The notes under the pieces: generated by a model | What the model was told of the DNA's origin: nothing | What the model saw: only the letters and a program-made list of their open reading frames with translations | The model's database searches: none | Shown: one piece after another, positions 37,483 through 45,284 of the stretch | Position numbering within the stretch: position 1 is the first letter of the stretch | Layout: each line of letters begins with the position of its first letter | DNA from: Ascidiaceihabitans sp. | Lineage (GTDB): Bacteria > Pseudomonadota > Alphaproteobacteria > Rhodobacterales > Rhodobacteraceae | Direction: 5' to 3' | Assembly: GCA_028825475.1 (NCBI GenBank) | Contig: JAPKAB010000003.1 | Coordinates: forward strand, 62,001 to 126,000 | Length of the DNA stretch: 64,000 nucleotides | Made by a program: the position numbers and the translations under genes

Positions 37483-38859
37483 TTAAAGACGGCCTTTTTT
37501 CAGCGGGGATAGCGATGAGATTTCACGCAACTTGGCCCGCACAGCCCAATCTGGACCAAAGCCGTAACGCGCCCATCCAAGACTGTCCAGTCTGACGGTA
37601 CGTGCTTCTGCAGAACGTCCGGTCAGATCAAGAGCTTCAGCACGAAGCAACAGAAGGGTAGAAAGCAGGACTGCGTTTTCGCTGCGCGCCGCACGGTCAA
37701 TATGCGGTCCAATTAAGGCAAGCGCACGAACGCCGTCGCCTCGGGACACTGCATGTGCAGCAAGCTGAGTGGCTACGTATGCGCGATGTAGTTCTGCACC
37801 TGGGGTGGCAGCATAATAACGGTCAGCTGCGACAAAATGTTGATATGCAGCCTTTGGATCAGAGGCCAGCATAATGCGACCACTTGCATAGTGGGCAAAG
37901 GCCAAACGGTGATCGCTCCAACCCATTGCGTTGGCAATTTTCAACGCTTGGTTTGCGGCGGTTATACGTTGGGACGTTTTGCTACCTGGGCCAAGTGCTG
38001 TTTGAACGGCTTGTGCCCATGCCTTTGGCGTTCGTGTTGGAAATTTAGCCGCGCGTCCGTTTCCAGCTGGATTGATACGATTAAGAACGCGTGGCAGTAC
38101 TTGGACCACTTGTCCGCGGGTCATACCACTACGAAGTTCAGGCGAATAGTATGCCTTCAGCATCATCATATCAAAGCCCGTTAAAACAGTGTGGACGTTG
38201 TCGTCATTAAATACGCTGTCGGGCAGACGGTACAGGTCGTTCAAAGGCCCAATTGCTTGCGCTAACTCTTCATGCAAGCAATCACGCACTTCTTGGGGAC
38301 TTGCATCATTCGGCAAGAATATTGCCAATTGTTCGCGTTTTTGAAGATTTGCCCAATTTGTTTTAGGAGTACGGCGCGCGCTTCGGTATTCATCGATGCT
38401 TGAGATGTTAGGAACAACAAAACATGCAGCATGTGGCAATGCGCGCCGAATTTCTGCGCGGCTGACCGCTTGAATCGTCACATTTGCTTGCGCGTTTGCG
38501 GAAACCTGACTGATGCTGATATTCGCTTCGGTCCTCAATCGGTGCAGCAATTTTGTTAAATCAGAGCCAAGGCTTTGTGGTGGTGCACCGGTAACACGCA
38601 CTGTGATGGGTTCCTCAAAGCGCGTAAAGACAGGTAGGTCGCGACCACTTTCCAAACGGAACGACAATTCGATAAAATCGAGTGCAAGATCGTTGTTTGA
38701 TTTGATCGGACGTGAGGGGCGCGGGGCCCCGAACGTTTTCATCGGTGGGAATGTGCTGTCGGCAATTGCCGCACGGCTTGCTGTGTTTGAAGGGGTGACG
38801 GGCACACAGGCATTCAGTATCAAAGCTAACGGCAGGATCAGGCGACGCATACGGTTCAT
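37483..38859 (-). CDS. DUF2927-type lipoprotein
   Basis: 458 residues. A signal peptide with a lipobox (LILNAC, lipidated Cys about 18) indicates a lipoprotein. The middle region 'CLHEELAQAIGPLNDLYRL' belongs to the DUF2927 family, with His-Glu in HEE suggestive of a metallopeptidase-like fold, though this is not shown. The C-terminal part contains tetratricopeptide-like helical repeats. It overlaps the GNAT gene by ATGA and precedes the small membrane protein. Confidence 0.82.
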   Translation of the reverse strand: MNRMRRLILPLALILNACVPVTPSNTASRAAIADSTFPPMKTFGAPRPSRPIKSNNDLALDFIELSFRLESGRDLPVFTRFEEPITVRVTGAPPQSLGSDLTKLLHRLRTEANISISQVSANAQANVTIQAVSRAEIRRALPHAACFVVPNISSIDEYRSARRTPKTNWANLQKREQLAIFLPNDASPQEVRDCLHEELAQAIGPLNDLYRLPDSVFNDDNVHTVLTGFDMMMLKAYYSPELRSGMTRGQVVQVLPRVLNRINPAGNGRAAKFPTRTPKAWAQAVQTALGPGSKTSQRITAANQALKIANAMGWSDHRLAFAHYASGRIMLASDPKAAYQHFVAADRYYAATPGAELHRAYVATQLAAHAVSRGDGVRALALIGPHIDRAARSENAVLLSTLLLLRAEALDLTGRSAEARTVRLDSLGWARYGFGPDWAVRAKLREISSLSPLKKGRL

Positions 38860-39317
38860 GCTTCGACCCTCCCGTATTTGATAAAGTTGGTGACTTTTGC
38901 AATCCGGTCATAAAGTTTGCGCGCTTCTGTGTTTTCTTCTTGGGTCAACCAATAAACTGATGGTGTCCCATTTGCGTCAGCGGCGGCGTAAACACCTTCA
39001 ATAAGTGCACGTCCAACTCCCATGCCGCGCACAGATGGATCAGCATATAGATCTTGAAGATAACAAACGTTTTCGACTTTCCAGCCATGACGGTGGAATA
39101 AGTAATGGGTTAGACCCACCAGCTTGCCATCAAGGACAGCAACGAGACCATTAAAGTCCTGTGGATCAGCGCCCAGAAGGCGATCAAAGTAAACGTTGAA
39201 TGTAGCCGCAGGTAGGGAGGTTTTATAAAAATCTAGATAGGCCAACCAAAGGGCTGCCCAAGCGTCCCGGTCGGACTCTTGCAAAGGACGCACTTCAAGT
39301 GCGGGTTCACTGGTCAT
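38856..39317 (-). CDS. GNAT-family N-acetyltransferase
   Basis: 153 residues. Acetyl-CoA binding region 'DPSVRGMGVGRALIEGVYAA' has the Q/RxxGxG/A pattern (R-G-M-G-V-G). 'VYWLTQEENTEARKLYDRI' is the usual beta6-helix segment. The substrate is unknown. ATG 39317 is chosen over a TTG seven codons earlier. It is the first gene of the cluster GNAT, DUF2927, small membrane protein, VWA, which probably starts from the 340-base gap before it. Confidence 0.85.
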   Translation of the reverse strand: MTSEPALEVRPLQESDRDAWAALWLAYLDFYKTSLPAATFNVYFDRLLGADPQDFNGLVAVLDGKLVGLTHYLFHRHGWKVENVCYLQDLYADPSVRGMGVGRALIEGVYAAADANGTPSVYWLTQEENTEARKLYDRIAKVTNFIKYGRVEA

Positions 39318-39657
39318 TTGTACTGCCTGCCCACTCAATAGCCCTTGTTGGAGATCTTATCGCCCCTCAACCAGACCTTCTTAGGGAGCAATTAAGGCAA
39401 GTTTGAGGCAACATGTTCCAATTTGCGGTGGGTGTGGCCCAAATGAGGCAGTGGTTTTATTGGGTTAAGCTTATGTAATTTATGAGAAATGATTGATATA
39501 TTGAGTATTTTCAATACGGGCAACAATATGGCAATTGCCGCAATTGACCTTACAATCCTTGGTTGTGAATTGGTATTGTCGCTCTTTCAAAAACAATTCG
39601 TGGGGCAACGCAGGGAGCCTGAAGTTGAGGTTATGTACCCTGAGCCACATTTAACAG
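39318..39657. other. Gap between moxR and the GNAT cluster
   Basis: A 340-base AT-rich gap. A 63-codon plus-strand frame (39489-39680) exists but has no recognisable signature and overlaps the moxR end; I do not call it. The gap likely contains the promoter of the GNAT-DUF2927-VWA genes on the minus strand and the end of the moxR transcript. TATTGA/TCAATA (about 39496-39514) forms a weak hairpin. Confidence 0.4.
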
Positions 39658-40494
39658 CTAGCGTTGGCCACGCGCCATAAACGCTATGCGTTCGAACAAA
39701 TGCACGTCTTGTTCGTTCTTCAACAGCGCACCGTGCAGTTTGGGTAAAGCGGCAGTTCCTGATTTTAGGTCTTCGGCTGTCATATCCTCGGCCAGCAGCA
39801 ACTTAAGCCAATCCAACACTTCAGAGGTTGATGGTTTCTTTTTTAAACCAGCTTGTTCGCGAATGTCGAAAAACTGGGTGAGGGCGGTCGTTAATAACTG
39901 TTCTTTGATCCCCGGGTGATGGACTTCTACAATTGCACGCATAGTTTCCATGTCTGGGAAACGGATGTAGTGAAAGAAGCAGCGGCGCAGAAACGCGTCT
40001 GGCAGTTCTTTTTCATTGTTTGATGTGATGATCACAATAGGGCGGTTCACCGCTTTTACAGTTTTGCCTGTTTCGTAAACAAAGAACTCCATCTTATCGA
40101 GTTCCTGCAAAAGGTCATTCGGGAATTCGATATCTGCTTTGTCGATCTCATCAATCAACAGCACAACCTTTTCACCAGCTTCGAAAGCCTCCCACAGCTT
40201 GCCTTTGCGGATGTAGTTGGCAACATCATGGACTTTTTCTTCGCCCAATTGGCTGTCGCGAAGGCGTGAAACAGCGTCATATTCGTACAACCCTTGTTGC
40301 GCACGGGTGGTGGATTTGATGTTCCATTCGATCATGCGGACCCCCAAAGAAGTCGCGATTTGCTTGGCAAGTTCTGTTTTGCCAGTGCCAGGTTCACCTT
40401 TGACAAGGAGGGGTCGTTCTAATGTTACAGCTGCGTTTACAGCGATCGTAAGGTCATCTGTTGCAACGTAGCTTTCGGTGCCTTGAAATTTCAT
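39658..40494 (-). CDS. MoxR-family AAA+ ATPase
   Basis: 278 residues. Walker A GEPGTGKTE (about 35-43) and Walker B 'VLLIDEIDKAD' are intact, with an arginine finger region 'DAFLRRCFF'. MoxR ATPases act with VWA proteins in metal insertion or enzyme maturation; the likely partner is the VWA gene at 36108-37295. A 340-base gap separates it from the rest of the cluster. It is not clear what the pair matures here. Confidence 0.92.
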   Translation of the reverse strand: MKFQGTESYVATDDLTIAVNAAVTLERPLLVKGEPGTGKTELAKQIATSLGVRMIEWNIKSTTRAQQGLYEYDAVSRLRDSQLGEEKVHDVANYIRKGKLWEAFEAGEKVVLLIDEIDKADIEFPNDLLQELDKMEFFVYETGKTVKAVNRPIVIITSNNEKELPDAFLRRCFFHYIRFPDMETMRAIVEVHHPGIKEQLLTTALTQFFDIREQAGLKKKPSTSEVLDWLKLLLAEDMTAEDLKSGTAALPKLHGALLKNEQDVHLFERIAFMARGQR

Positions 40495-40666
40495 AACAAT
40501 CTCCGTCTGTGCGCATTTATTAACTGTTATTGGTTTTAGGCATATCTAAGCAGAATTGTGTAGTGACAATAACGGGGCGCTGCGTTAGACGCTGCGGAAG
40601 ATGGCTATGTTTATGTACAATGAGGAAACGTGCATGAATGACCTAAGCCAAACGGAGGGGAACAAG

Positions 40667-41089
40667 ATGAAACAAGAAGTGTTTCTGCCGGATGATTATC
40701 GTCCAGCCGACGACGAACCATTCATGAATGATCTTCAGGTGGAATATTTTCGCCGCAAGTTGAACAATTGGAAAGACGAGTTGCAGGCTGGAACGCGTGA
40801 CACCATCGAAGCATTGCAAGATGGCACACGTAATATCCCAGACGTAAACGACCGTGCTTCCGAAGAGACAGATCGCGCGCTTGAGCTACGTACACGTGAC
40901 CGACAGAGAAAACTGGTTTCCAAGATTGATGCGGCGCTACGTCGTATTGACGAAGATGAATTTGGGTATTGCACAGTTACGGGTGAGCCAATTTCATTAA
41001 AGCGCCTGGATGCGCGTCCGATCGCGACAATGAGCCTCGAAGCGCAAGAACGTCACGAGCGTCGTGAAAAGGTTCATCGTGACGATTGA
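40667..41089 (+). CDS. dksA: DksA/TraR-family transcription factor with a single cysteine
   Basis: 140 residues. It is a secondary-channel regulator of RNA polymerase. The coiled-coil tip 'NDRASEE' keeps the Asp and Ala of DksA (DRA). The zinc-finger region reads CTVT ... SLEA, so only one of four cysteines remains, as in the cysteine-poor DksA known from Rhodobacter sphaeroides. ATG 40667 is chosen because GGAGGGG sits 6 bases upstream; a longer frame from 40601 lacks this. A terminator follows. Confidence 0.94.
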   Translation: MKQEVFLPDDYRPADDEPFMNDLQVEYFRRKLNNWKDELQAGTRDTIEALQDGTRNIPDVNDRASEETDRALELRTRDRQRKLVSKIDAALRRIDEDEFGYCTVTGEPISLKRLDARPIATMSLEAQERHERREKVHRDD

Positions 41090-41113
41090 TCGTCGCTGAT
41101 AAGAATTTAAGTT

Positions 41114-41147
41114 AAAGGCGCGTAGGGCAAGTCCCTTGCGCCTTTTT
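41114..41147 (+). terminator. Rho-independent terminator after dksA
   Basis: Stem AAAGGCGC (41114-41121) / GCGCCTTT (41138-41145), with extra inner pairs AGGG/CCCT, followed by a T tail to 41147. It separates dksA from the FAD monooxygenase gene. Confidence 0.85.
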
Positions 41148-41165
41148 CGTATTTAAGGGCTTCAA

Positions 41166-42323
41166 ATGATACGCAATGCGATTGTGATTGGTGGCGGTAT
41201 CGCCGGTATGGCCTCCGCCGCTGTGTTGGGGCGCATGGGCGCGTCTGTAACAGTTCTGGAACAAGCGCCGAAGCTGACAGAAATTGGGGCGGGTCTTCAA
41301 GTTAGCCCCAATGGATTGTGTGTGTTGCGTGCCTTGGGCCTAGAGCCTGAGTTGGTCAATCGCGGTGCATTGCGTGCCAATGCTGTTTCATTACGCGATT
41401 ATCGCCGTTCGGGCGAAGTTGCGCGTTTGGATTTAAAGCGCTTGGCCCCCGATCAGGCTTACTATTTCGTCCATCGCGCGGATCTGTTGGATGCACTTAT
41501 TGGCGCTGCCAAACGGGCATCTGCAGATATAAGGTTGAACCAATCCGTCGTTGAGGTGCGCAAAGGCGAAATACCCGAGGTGGTGCTTGGCAACGGCGAT
41601 GTGTTGCGCGCCGAATTGGTCGTAGGGGCGGATGGGGTCCATTCTGTTGCCCGCTCATCGCTTAACCCGCAGTCCTCTGCATTCTTTACGAAACAAGTCG
41701 CATGGCGTGCTATTGTGCCCAATGTTGTCGACCAACCAAATGAAGCCCGCGTTTACATGGGGCCGGGTAAACATATCGTCGCATATCCACTGCGTGGAGG
41801 TGCGTTTGTTAATTTGGTCGCTGTCGAGGAATGTGATGATTGGCAGGATGAAGGTTGGCGACAGAATGGCGATTCCGATCAATTGCGCGAAACATTCGCA
41901 GAGTTTTCGGGAGGAGCTGCTCCATTGCTAGATGCCGTTAAGCAGACTTCTAAATGGGGATTGTTTCGCCATCCAGTTGCTGCAAGGTGGTTTGAGCAAG
42001 GGATTGCACTGGTTGGTGATGCGGCGCACCCAATGCTGCCATTCATGGCACAGGGGGCGAATATGGCATTGGAAGATGCATGGGTCTTAGGGCGAGCGCT
42101 AAAGGCAGGTGATATCCGCAGTTATCAAAGCCAGCGTTTAAAACGAGTGACTAAAGTTGTTAAGACCACACAAGGGAACGCCAACCGGTATCACCTGCGT
42201 TCAGGTCCAATCCGTTTGGCTGCGCACTTAGGGTTGAAGACCGTAAGTACGGTCGCACCATCGCTAATGTTAAAGCCCTTTGATTGGCTATACCGGCACA
42301 ATGTCATCGACAAACGCAATTAA
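41166..42323 (+). CDS. FAD-dependent aromatic-ring monooxygenase (salicylate hydroxylase-like)
   Basis: 385 residues, group A flavoprotein hydroxylase. The ADP-binding GGGIAG motif is near residue 9 (GGGIAGMA), a central 'VGADGVHS' DG motif and the 'VGDAAHPMLPFMAQGAN' FAD-binding region are intact. It most resembles salicylate or 3-hydroxybenzoate hydroxylases, but the substrate is not fixed by sequence. Its stop overlaps that of xthA by three bases. No ring-cleavage gene is adjacent. Confidence 0.88.
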   Translation: MIRNAIVIGGGIAGMASAAVLGRMGASVTVLEQAPKLTEIGAGLQVSPNGLCVLRALGLEPELVNRGALRANAVSLRDYRRSGEVARLDLKRLAPDQAYYFVHRADLLDALIGAAKRASADIRLNQSVVEVRKGEIPEVVLGNGDVLRAELVVGADGVHSVARSSLNPQSSAFFTKQVAWRAIVPNVVDQPNEARVYMGPGKHIVAYPLRGGAFVNLVAVEECDDWQDEGWRQNGDSDQLRETFAEFSGGAAPLLDAVKQTSKWGLFRHPVAARWFEQGIALVGDAAHPMLPFMAQGANMALEDAWVLGRALKAGDIRSYQSQRLKRVTKVVKTTQGNANRYHLRSGPIRLAAHLGLKTVSTVAPSLMLKPFDWLYRHNVIDKRN

Positions 42324-43129
42324 ACTTTTAGGGCGACCCAGATAGGCACGTGGTCGGATGGTTTTTCACGGGCGCGAATGTCTTTATCGATCCCTGTGTC
42401 TATCAACATATCCGCGCAAGCTGGGCTAAGCAGAAAGTGGTCAATGCGAATGCCGTTGTTCTTATTCCATGCGCCAGCTTGATAATCCCAGAACGTATAT
42501 TGGCCCGCACGCGGATCACGTGCGAGGGTCGCATCGGTTAGGCCAAGATTCACCAGTCTGCGATAAGCGGCAAGGCTTTCTGGGCGACAGGCTGCATCAC
42601 CTTCCCAAATTTCTGGGCGTGCAGCGTCTTCGGGCTGGGCGATGATGTTGTAATCCCCAGCCATTAAAAACGGCATCTCATCCGCCATCAATTCCTCAGC
42701 GCGCGCCTGAAGGCGTTCCATCCACGCCAACTTATAAGCGTACTTTCCACCATCAACAGGTTTGCCGGCCTCATCCAATTCAACAGGGTTGCCGTTAGGT
42801 AGATACAGCCCGCAGATACGAACCGCGTCTTTCTCACCAACAACAGTCGCTTCAATCCAACGCGCTTGTTCGTCGTTATCATCGCCGGGCAGGCCACGGC
42901 GCACATCCTCAAGTGGTAATTTAGATAGGATAGCAACGCCATTGAATGATTTTTGTCCGTGCGTTTCGACGATATATCCGCGGTCTTCAAAGATCTCGCG
43001 AGGGAACGCTTCGTCCACAGATTTGATTTCTTGGAGCAAGGCGACATCCGGTTGCGCTTCGTCCAGCCATTCAGGAAGGGCATTTATGCGTGCTTTGATG
43101 CCGTTGATGTTGAATGAGGCAATCTTCAT
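42320..43129 (-). CDS. xthA: Exodeoxyribonuclease III
   Basis: 269 residues, AP endonuclease and 3'-5' exonuclease of base-excision repair. 'ASFNINGIKARI' opens the protein, catalytic Glu lies in LLQEIK, with 'GDYNIIA' (Asn, Asp) and the terminal 'SDHVPIW' histidine. ATG 43129 begins MKIASFN. It ends in a convergent overlap with the monooxygenase gene. Confidence 0.96.
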   Translation of the reverse strand: MKIASFNINGIKARINALPEWLDEAQPDVALLQEIKSVDEAFPREIFEDRGYIVETHGQKSFNGVAILSKLPLEDVRRGLPGDDNDEQARWIEATVVGEKDAVRICGLYLPNGNPVELDEAGKPVDGGKYAYKLAWMERLQARAEELMADEMPFLMAGDYNIIAQPEDAARPEIWEGDAACRPESLAAYRRLVNLGLTDATLARDPRAGQYTFWDYQAGAWNKNNGIRIDHFLLSPACADMLIDTGIDKDIRAREKPSDHVPIWVALKV

Positions 43130-43485
43130 GGCGGTGCTCCTGCTTTTTGATTGATAAGCTATCGCTCAAGACCTGCTGCTGAGCAAGGGCAGAGGAGCAT
43201 CTTGAGATCGAGTTCAAATGGATGGTGATTCTGTGAATCTTGTTAGAGAAGAATTAATGTTTATTAACATGGAGTTAGTATCCACAGAAATTACACCTGT
43301 GGACAACATTTTTTTCAAATTTTGCAATTCAACCTAAAGCTAAACACTTTCAACGAAGTGGGCTGTGCCGCACTTGTGGATAAGTCAACGTTTGCACAAC
43401 CATGAAAAGAAAGGGGGTGTTAAAATACAACTTTAAGAACAATCTTTTTAGGTACGATTAACTTAACAAACTGGGGAATTTAAAA
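43130..43485. other. AT-rich intergenic region with DnaA-box-like sites
   Basis: A 356-base gap with no convincing gene. Three DnaA-box-like sites lie at 43279-43287 (GTATCCACA, one mismatch), 43299-43307 (TGTGGACAA, one mismatch) and 43375-43383 (TGTGGATAA, perfect), within about 105 bases and with AT-rich runs between. TTAACTTAAC follows near 43458. The region precedes the repeat-peptide gene and probably holds its promoter; it may also bind DnaA. Confidence 0.4.
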
Positions 43486-43752
43486 ATGACTGCATTACGT
43501 AAAGTTGAGACACAATCCACAATACCTCAATCAGGTATGATGGGTGGTGACGATGTTGAAATGTTCATGTCCTGCTCAGCTCCAACAGCGTCTGATGGCT
43601 TCTTGGGCGATGCGACATACCTTTTCATGTCAGGGTCTAGCCCGGAAATGAAAGGCGGCGATGACATTGGAATGTTTATGTCTGGATCCGCCCCGACAAC
43701 GTCGTACAAAGAAAGTGGTGATCTGACTTCGCTGTTTATGTCCGGCTCCTAA
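43486..43752 (+). CDS. Short tandem-repeat peptide, candidate precursor of unknown kind
   Basis: 88 residues. After a short leader (MTALRKVETQSTIPQSGMM) the protein is four repeats in the order A-B-A-B. A units: GGDDVEMFMSCSAPTA (20-35) and GGDDIGMFMSGSAPTT (57-72). B units: LGDATYLFMSGS (40-51) and SGDLTSLFMSGS (77-88). All share G-D ... F-M-S-x-S, with spacing 20, 17, 20. The protein ends at the last repeat. One cysteine replaces Gly in the first unit. GGGGA lies 9 bases before ATG 43486. It is followed 43 bases later by the unknown protein at 43796. I know of no described function; a multi-core modified peptide, or an assembly or signal peptide, are both possible. Confidence 0.75.
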   Translation: MTALRKVETQSTIPQSGMMGGDDVEMFMSCSAPTASDGFLGDATYLFMSGSSPEMKGGDDIGMFMSGSAPTTSYKESGDLTSLFMSGS

Positions 43753-43795
43753 CCAACTGCCAAGGCACGTTTAATCTAATTTTAGAGGGCAAAAT

Positions 43796-44860
43796 ATGAC
43801 CAACGTAATTTCATTAAGCGTGCCCCAGCGCCGACAAACATTTTCTCAAAACGCGGACGCTTTGATTGATGTTTTCGCGAACCATCGCAGAACCAGCGAA
43901 GATGTGTTTTGGTTGAAAGAGAACGGTGAATTGCTGAACATTCTGGAATGCTCGGGAACGCCAGTCAAAGAAGAATCTTTGGCCGTTTATCAGCAGTTTT
44001 ATCAACAATTACCCGCGACCATGGCTTTTTTTGCCCAATATTATCGGTTCTACCTCTCTATTTGTCTTGATCTGGAAGACCTCGGTCTAAAGGGGAACTT
44101 AGGTGAACAGATGGGCGAATGGGTTGCGACGCAAGGGCTGGCCGAAGCGGAACTCTCAGACCTCCAACGCGGCGAAGCGTTTAGGCTTTTGTCGCGACGC
44201 GGAAAGAAAATTCCGATCGATACTGGATTGGACGATCGTTTGCGCCAATTCATCAACCGCTCAGCCACATTCGCGCTGCCAAACAAAAAAGCGGCTTATG
44301 AGCTGACACATATCGTATTCTATTTGTCTGAATATGGTCGCCGAGACCCCAAGTTGGATGCCGGCGCGATCCAATCCCTGAATTTCGTTGGGATCATCGC
44401 ATATTTGGATCAAAACGCTGATCTTCTGGCTGAAATTTGCACGGCACTCCGATTTGCCGGAGAAACACCAAGCCAAATTTGGGAAAACTGGGTGTTGGCG
44501 TCCTTAGCAGATTTTCAAGTTGTGACGAATTCTGCATCAAGCATATCAGATGCGTATCATGAATATTTCGAATGTTCATGGTTGGCTGCAACGGCAAAAC
44601 AAGATGGGATTGGGCAGGCGGTTCTTGGTGGTCGCACGCAATTTCAGCGTGGTGATGTCGCCGCTGGTCCGCTTCGCAATATTTCTAATCTATTGCTGGA
44701 AATGGATGCCGAACGCAGTCCCGATTGGGAGGTGATGCGTCCTATCGTTGAGCGGGAAATTGACGAAGAAGGATACGGAATACTACTTCAAGCACAAAAT
44801 GCGACTGATGATTTTGCGGCGTTTTTTGAAGAGTTTTCACGGGTCAACATCGCCGTGTAA
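43796..44860 (+). CDS. Uncharacterised protein partnered with the repeat peptide
   Basis: 354 residues, soluble, largely helical, no recognised catalytic domain. Notable segments are 'ECSGTPVKEESL' near residue 51, 'YYRFYLSICLDLEDLGL' (about 82-98), 'ELTHIVFYLSEYGRRDP' (169-185) and 'ECSWLAATAKQDG'. The LTHxxFYLSEYG stretch recalls a motif I have seen in uncharacterised proteins, without certainty. AGAGGG lies before ATG 43796. It lies 43 bases after the repeat-peptide gene on the same strand and ends four bases from the convergent iron-sulfur carrier gene, so the two genes make a self-contained cassette. Confidence 0.7.
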   Translation: MTNVISLSVPQRRQTFSQNADALIDVFANHRRTSEDVFWLKENGELLNILECSGTPVKEESLAVYQQFYQQLPATMAFFAQYYRFYLSICLDLEDLGLKGNLGEQMGEWVATQGLAEAELSDLQRGEAFRLLSRRGKKIPIDTGLDDRLRQFINRSATFALPNKKAAYELTHIVFYLSEYGRRDPKLDAGAIQSLNFVGIIAYLDQNADLLAEICTALRFAGETPSQIWENWVLASLADFQVVTNSASSISDAYHEYFECSWLAATAKQDGIGQAVLGGRTQFQRGDVAAGPLRNISNLLLEMDAERSPDWEVMRPIVEREIDEEGYGILLQAQNATDDFAAFFEEFSRVNIAV

Positions 44861-44864
44861 CCCA

Positions 44865-45227
44865 TTACATTGAAAAAGAAGTTCCACAACCACATGCGCT
44901 TGTTGCATTCGGGTTTTCAATGACAAACCGTGCCCCGATCAGCTCTTCGGAAAAGTCGATAACTGCGTTGGAGAGGAAGGGCAAAGATATTGAATCCACC
45001 ACAACTTTTTGCCCTGATCCTTCAAGGATTAAATCGTCATCTTTTGGATCATCCAGCGCGATTTCGTACTGGAAACCGGAACAGCCACCGCCCTCAACCG
45101 CGACGCGTAAGGCTTGGCCCTGATCCGCGGCTCCGATTTCAGCCAGACGTTCGAATGCACGTGTTGTAACTTTTGGCGGCAATTGCACGGGGAAAGCTCC
45201 GAATGGTCGACCAATGGCCGGTTTCAT
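44865..45227 (-). CDS. A-type iron-sulfur cluster carrier (ErpA/IscA family)
   Basis: 120 residues. Three cysteines of the family are present: GGCSGFQY and the C-terminal SACGCGTSF. It delivers Fe-S clusters to apoproteins. The exact name (ErpA, IscA or SufA) cannot be decided from sequence alone. It is divergent from dgt across 57 bases and ends close to the partner protein of the repeat peptide, which is on the opposite strand, so the contact is probably incidental. Confidence 0.93.
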   Translation of the reverse strand: MKPAIGRPFGAFPVQLPPKVTTRAFERLAEIGAADQGQALRVAVEGGGCSGFQYEIALDDPKDDDLILEGSGQKVVVDSISLPFLSNAVIDFSEELIGARFVIENPNATSACGCGTSFSM

Positions 45228-45284
45228 TATCGTCTATAAGCCAATATAGAGATGCATAGGACAGGCGACAAGGACCAGTGCTCA

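Noticed and set aside
39489-39680. 63-codon plus-strand frame between moxR and the GNAT cluster
   Set aside because: No domain or signature, no clear ribosome binding site, and it overlaps the moxR end; kept only as part of the gap description.
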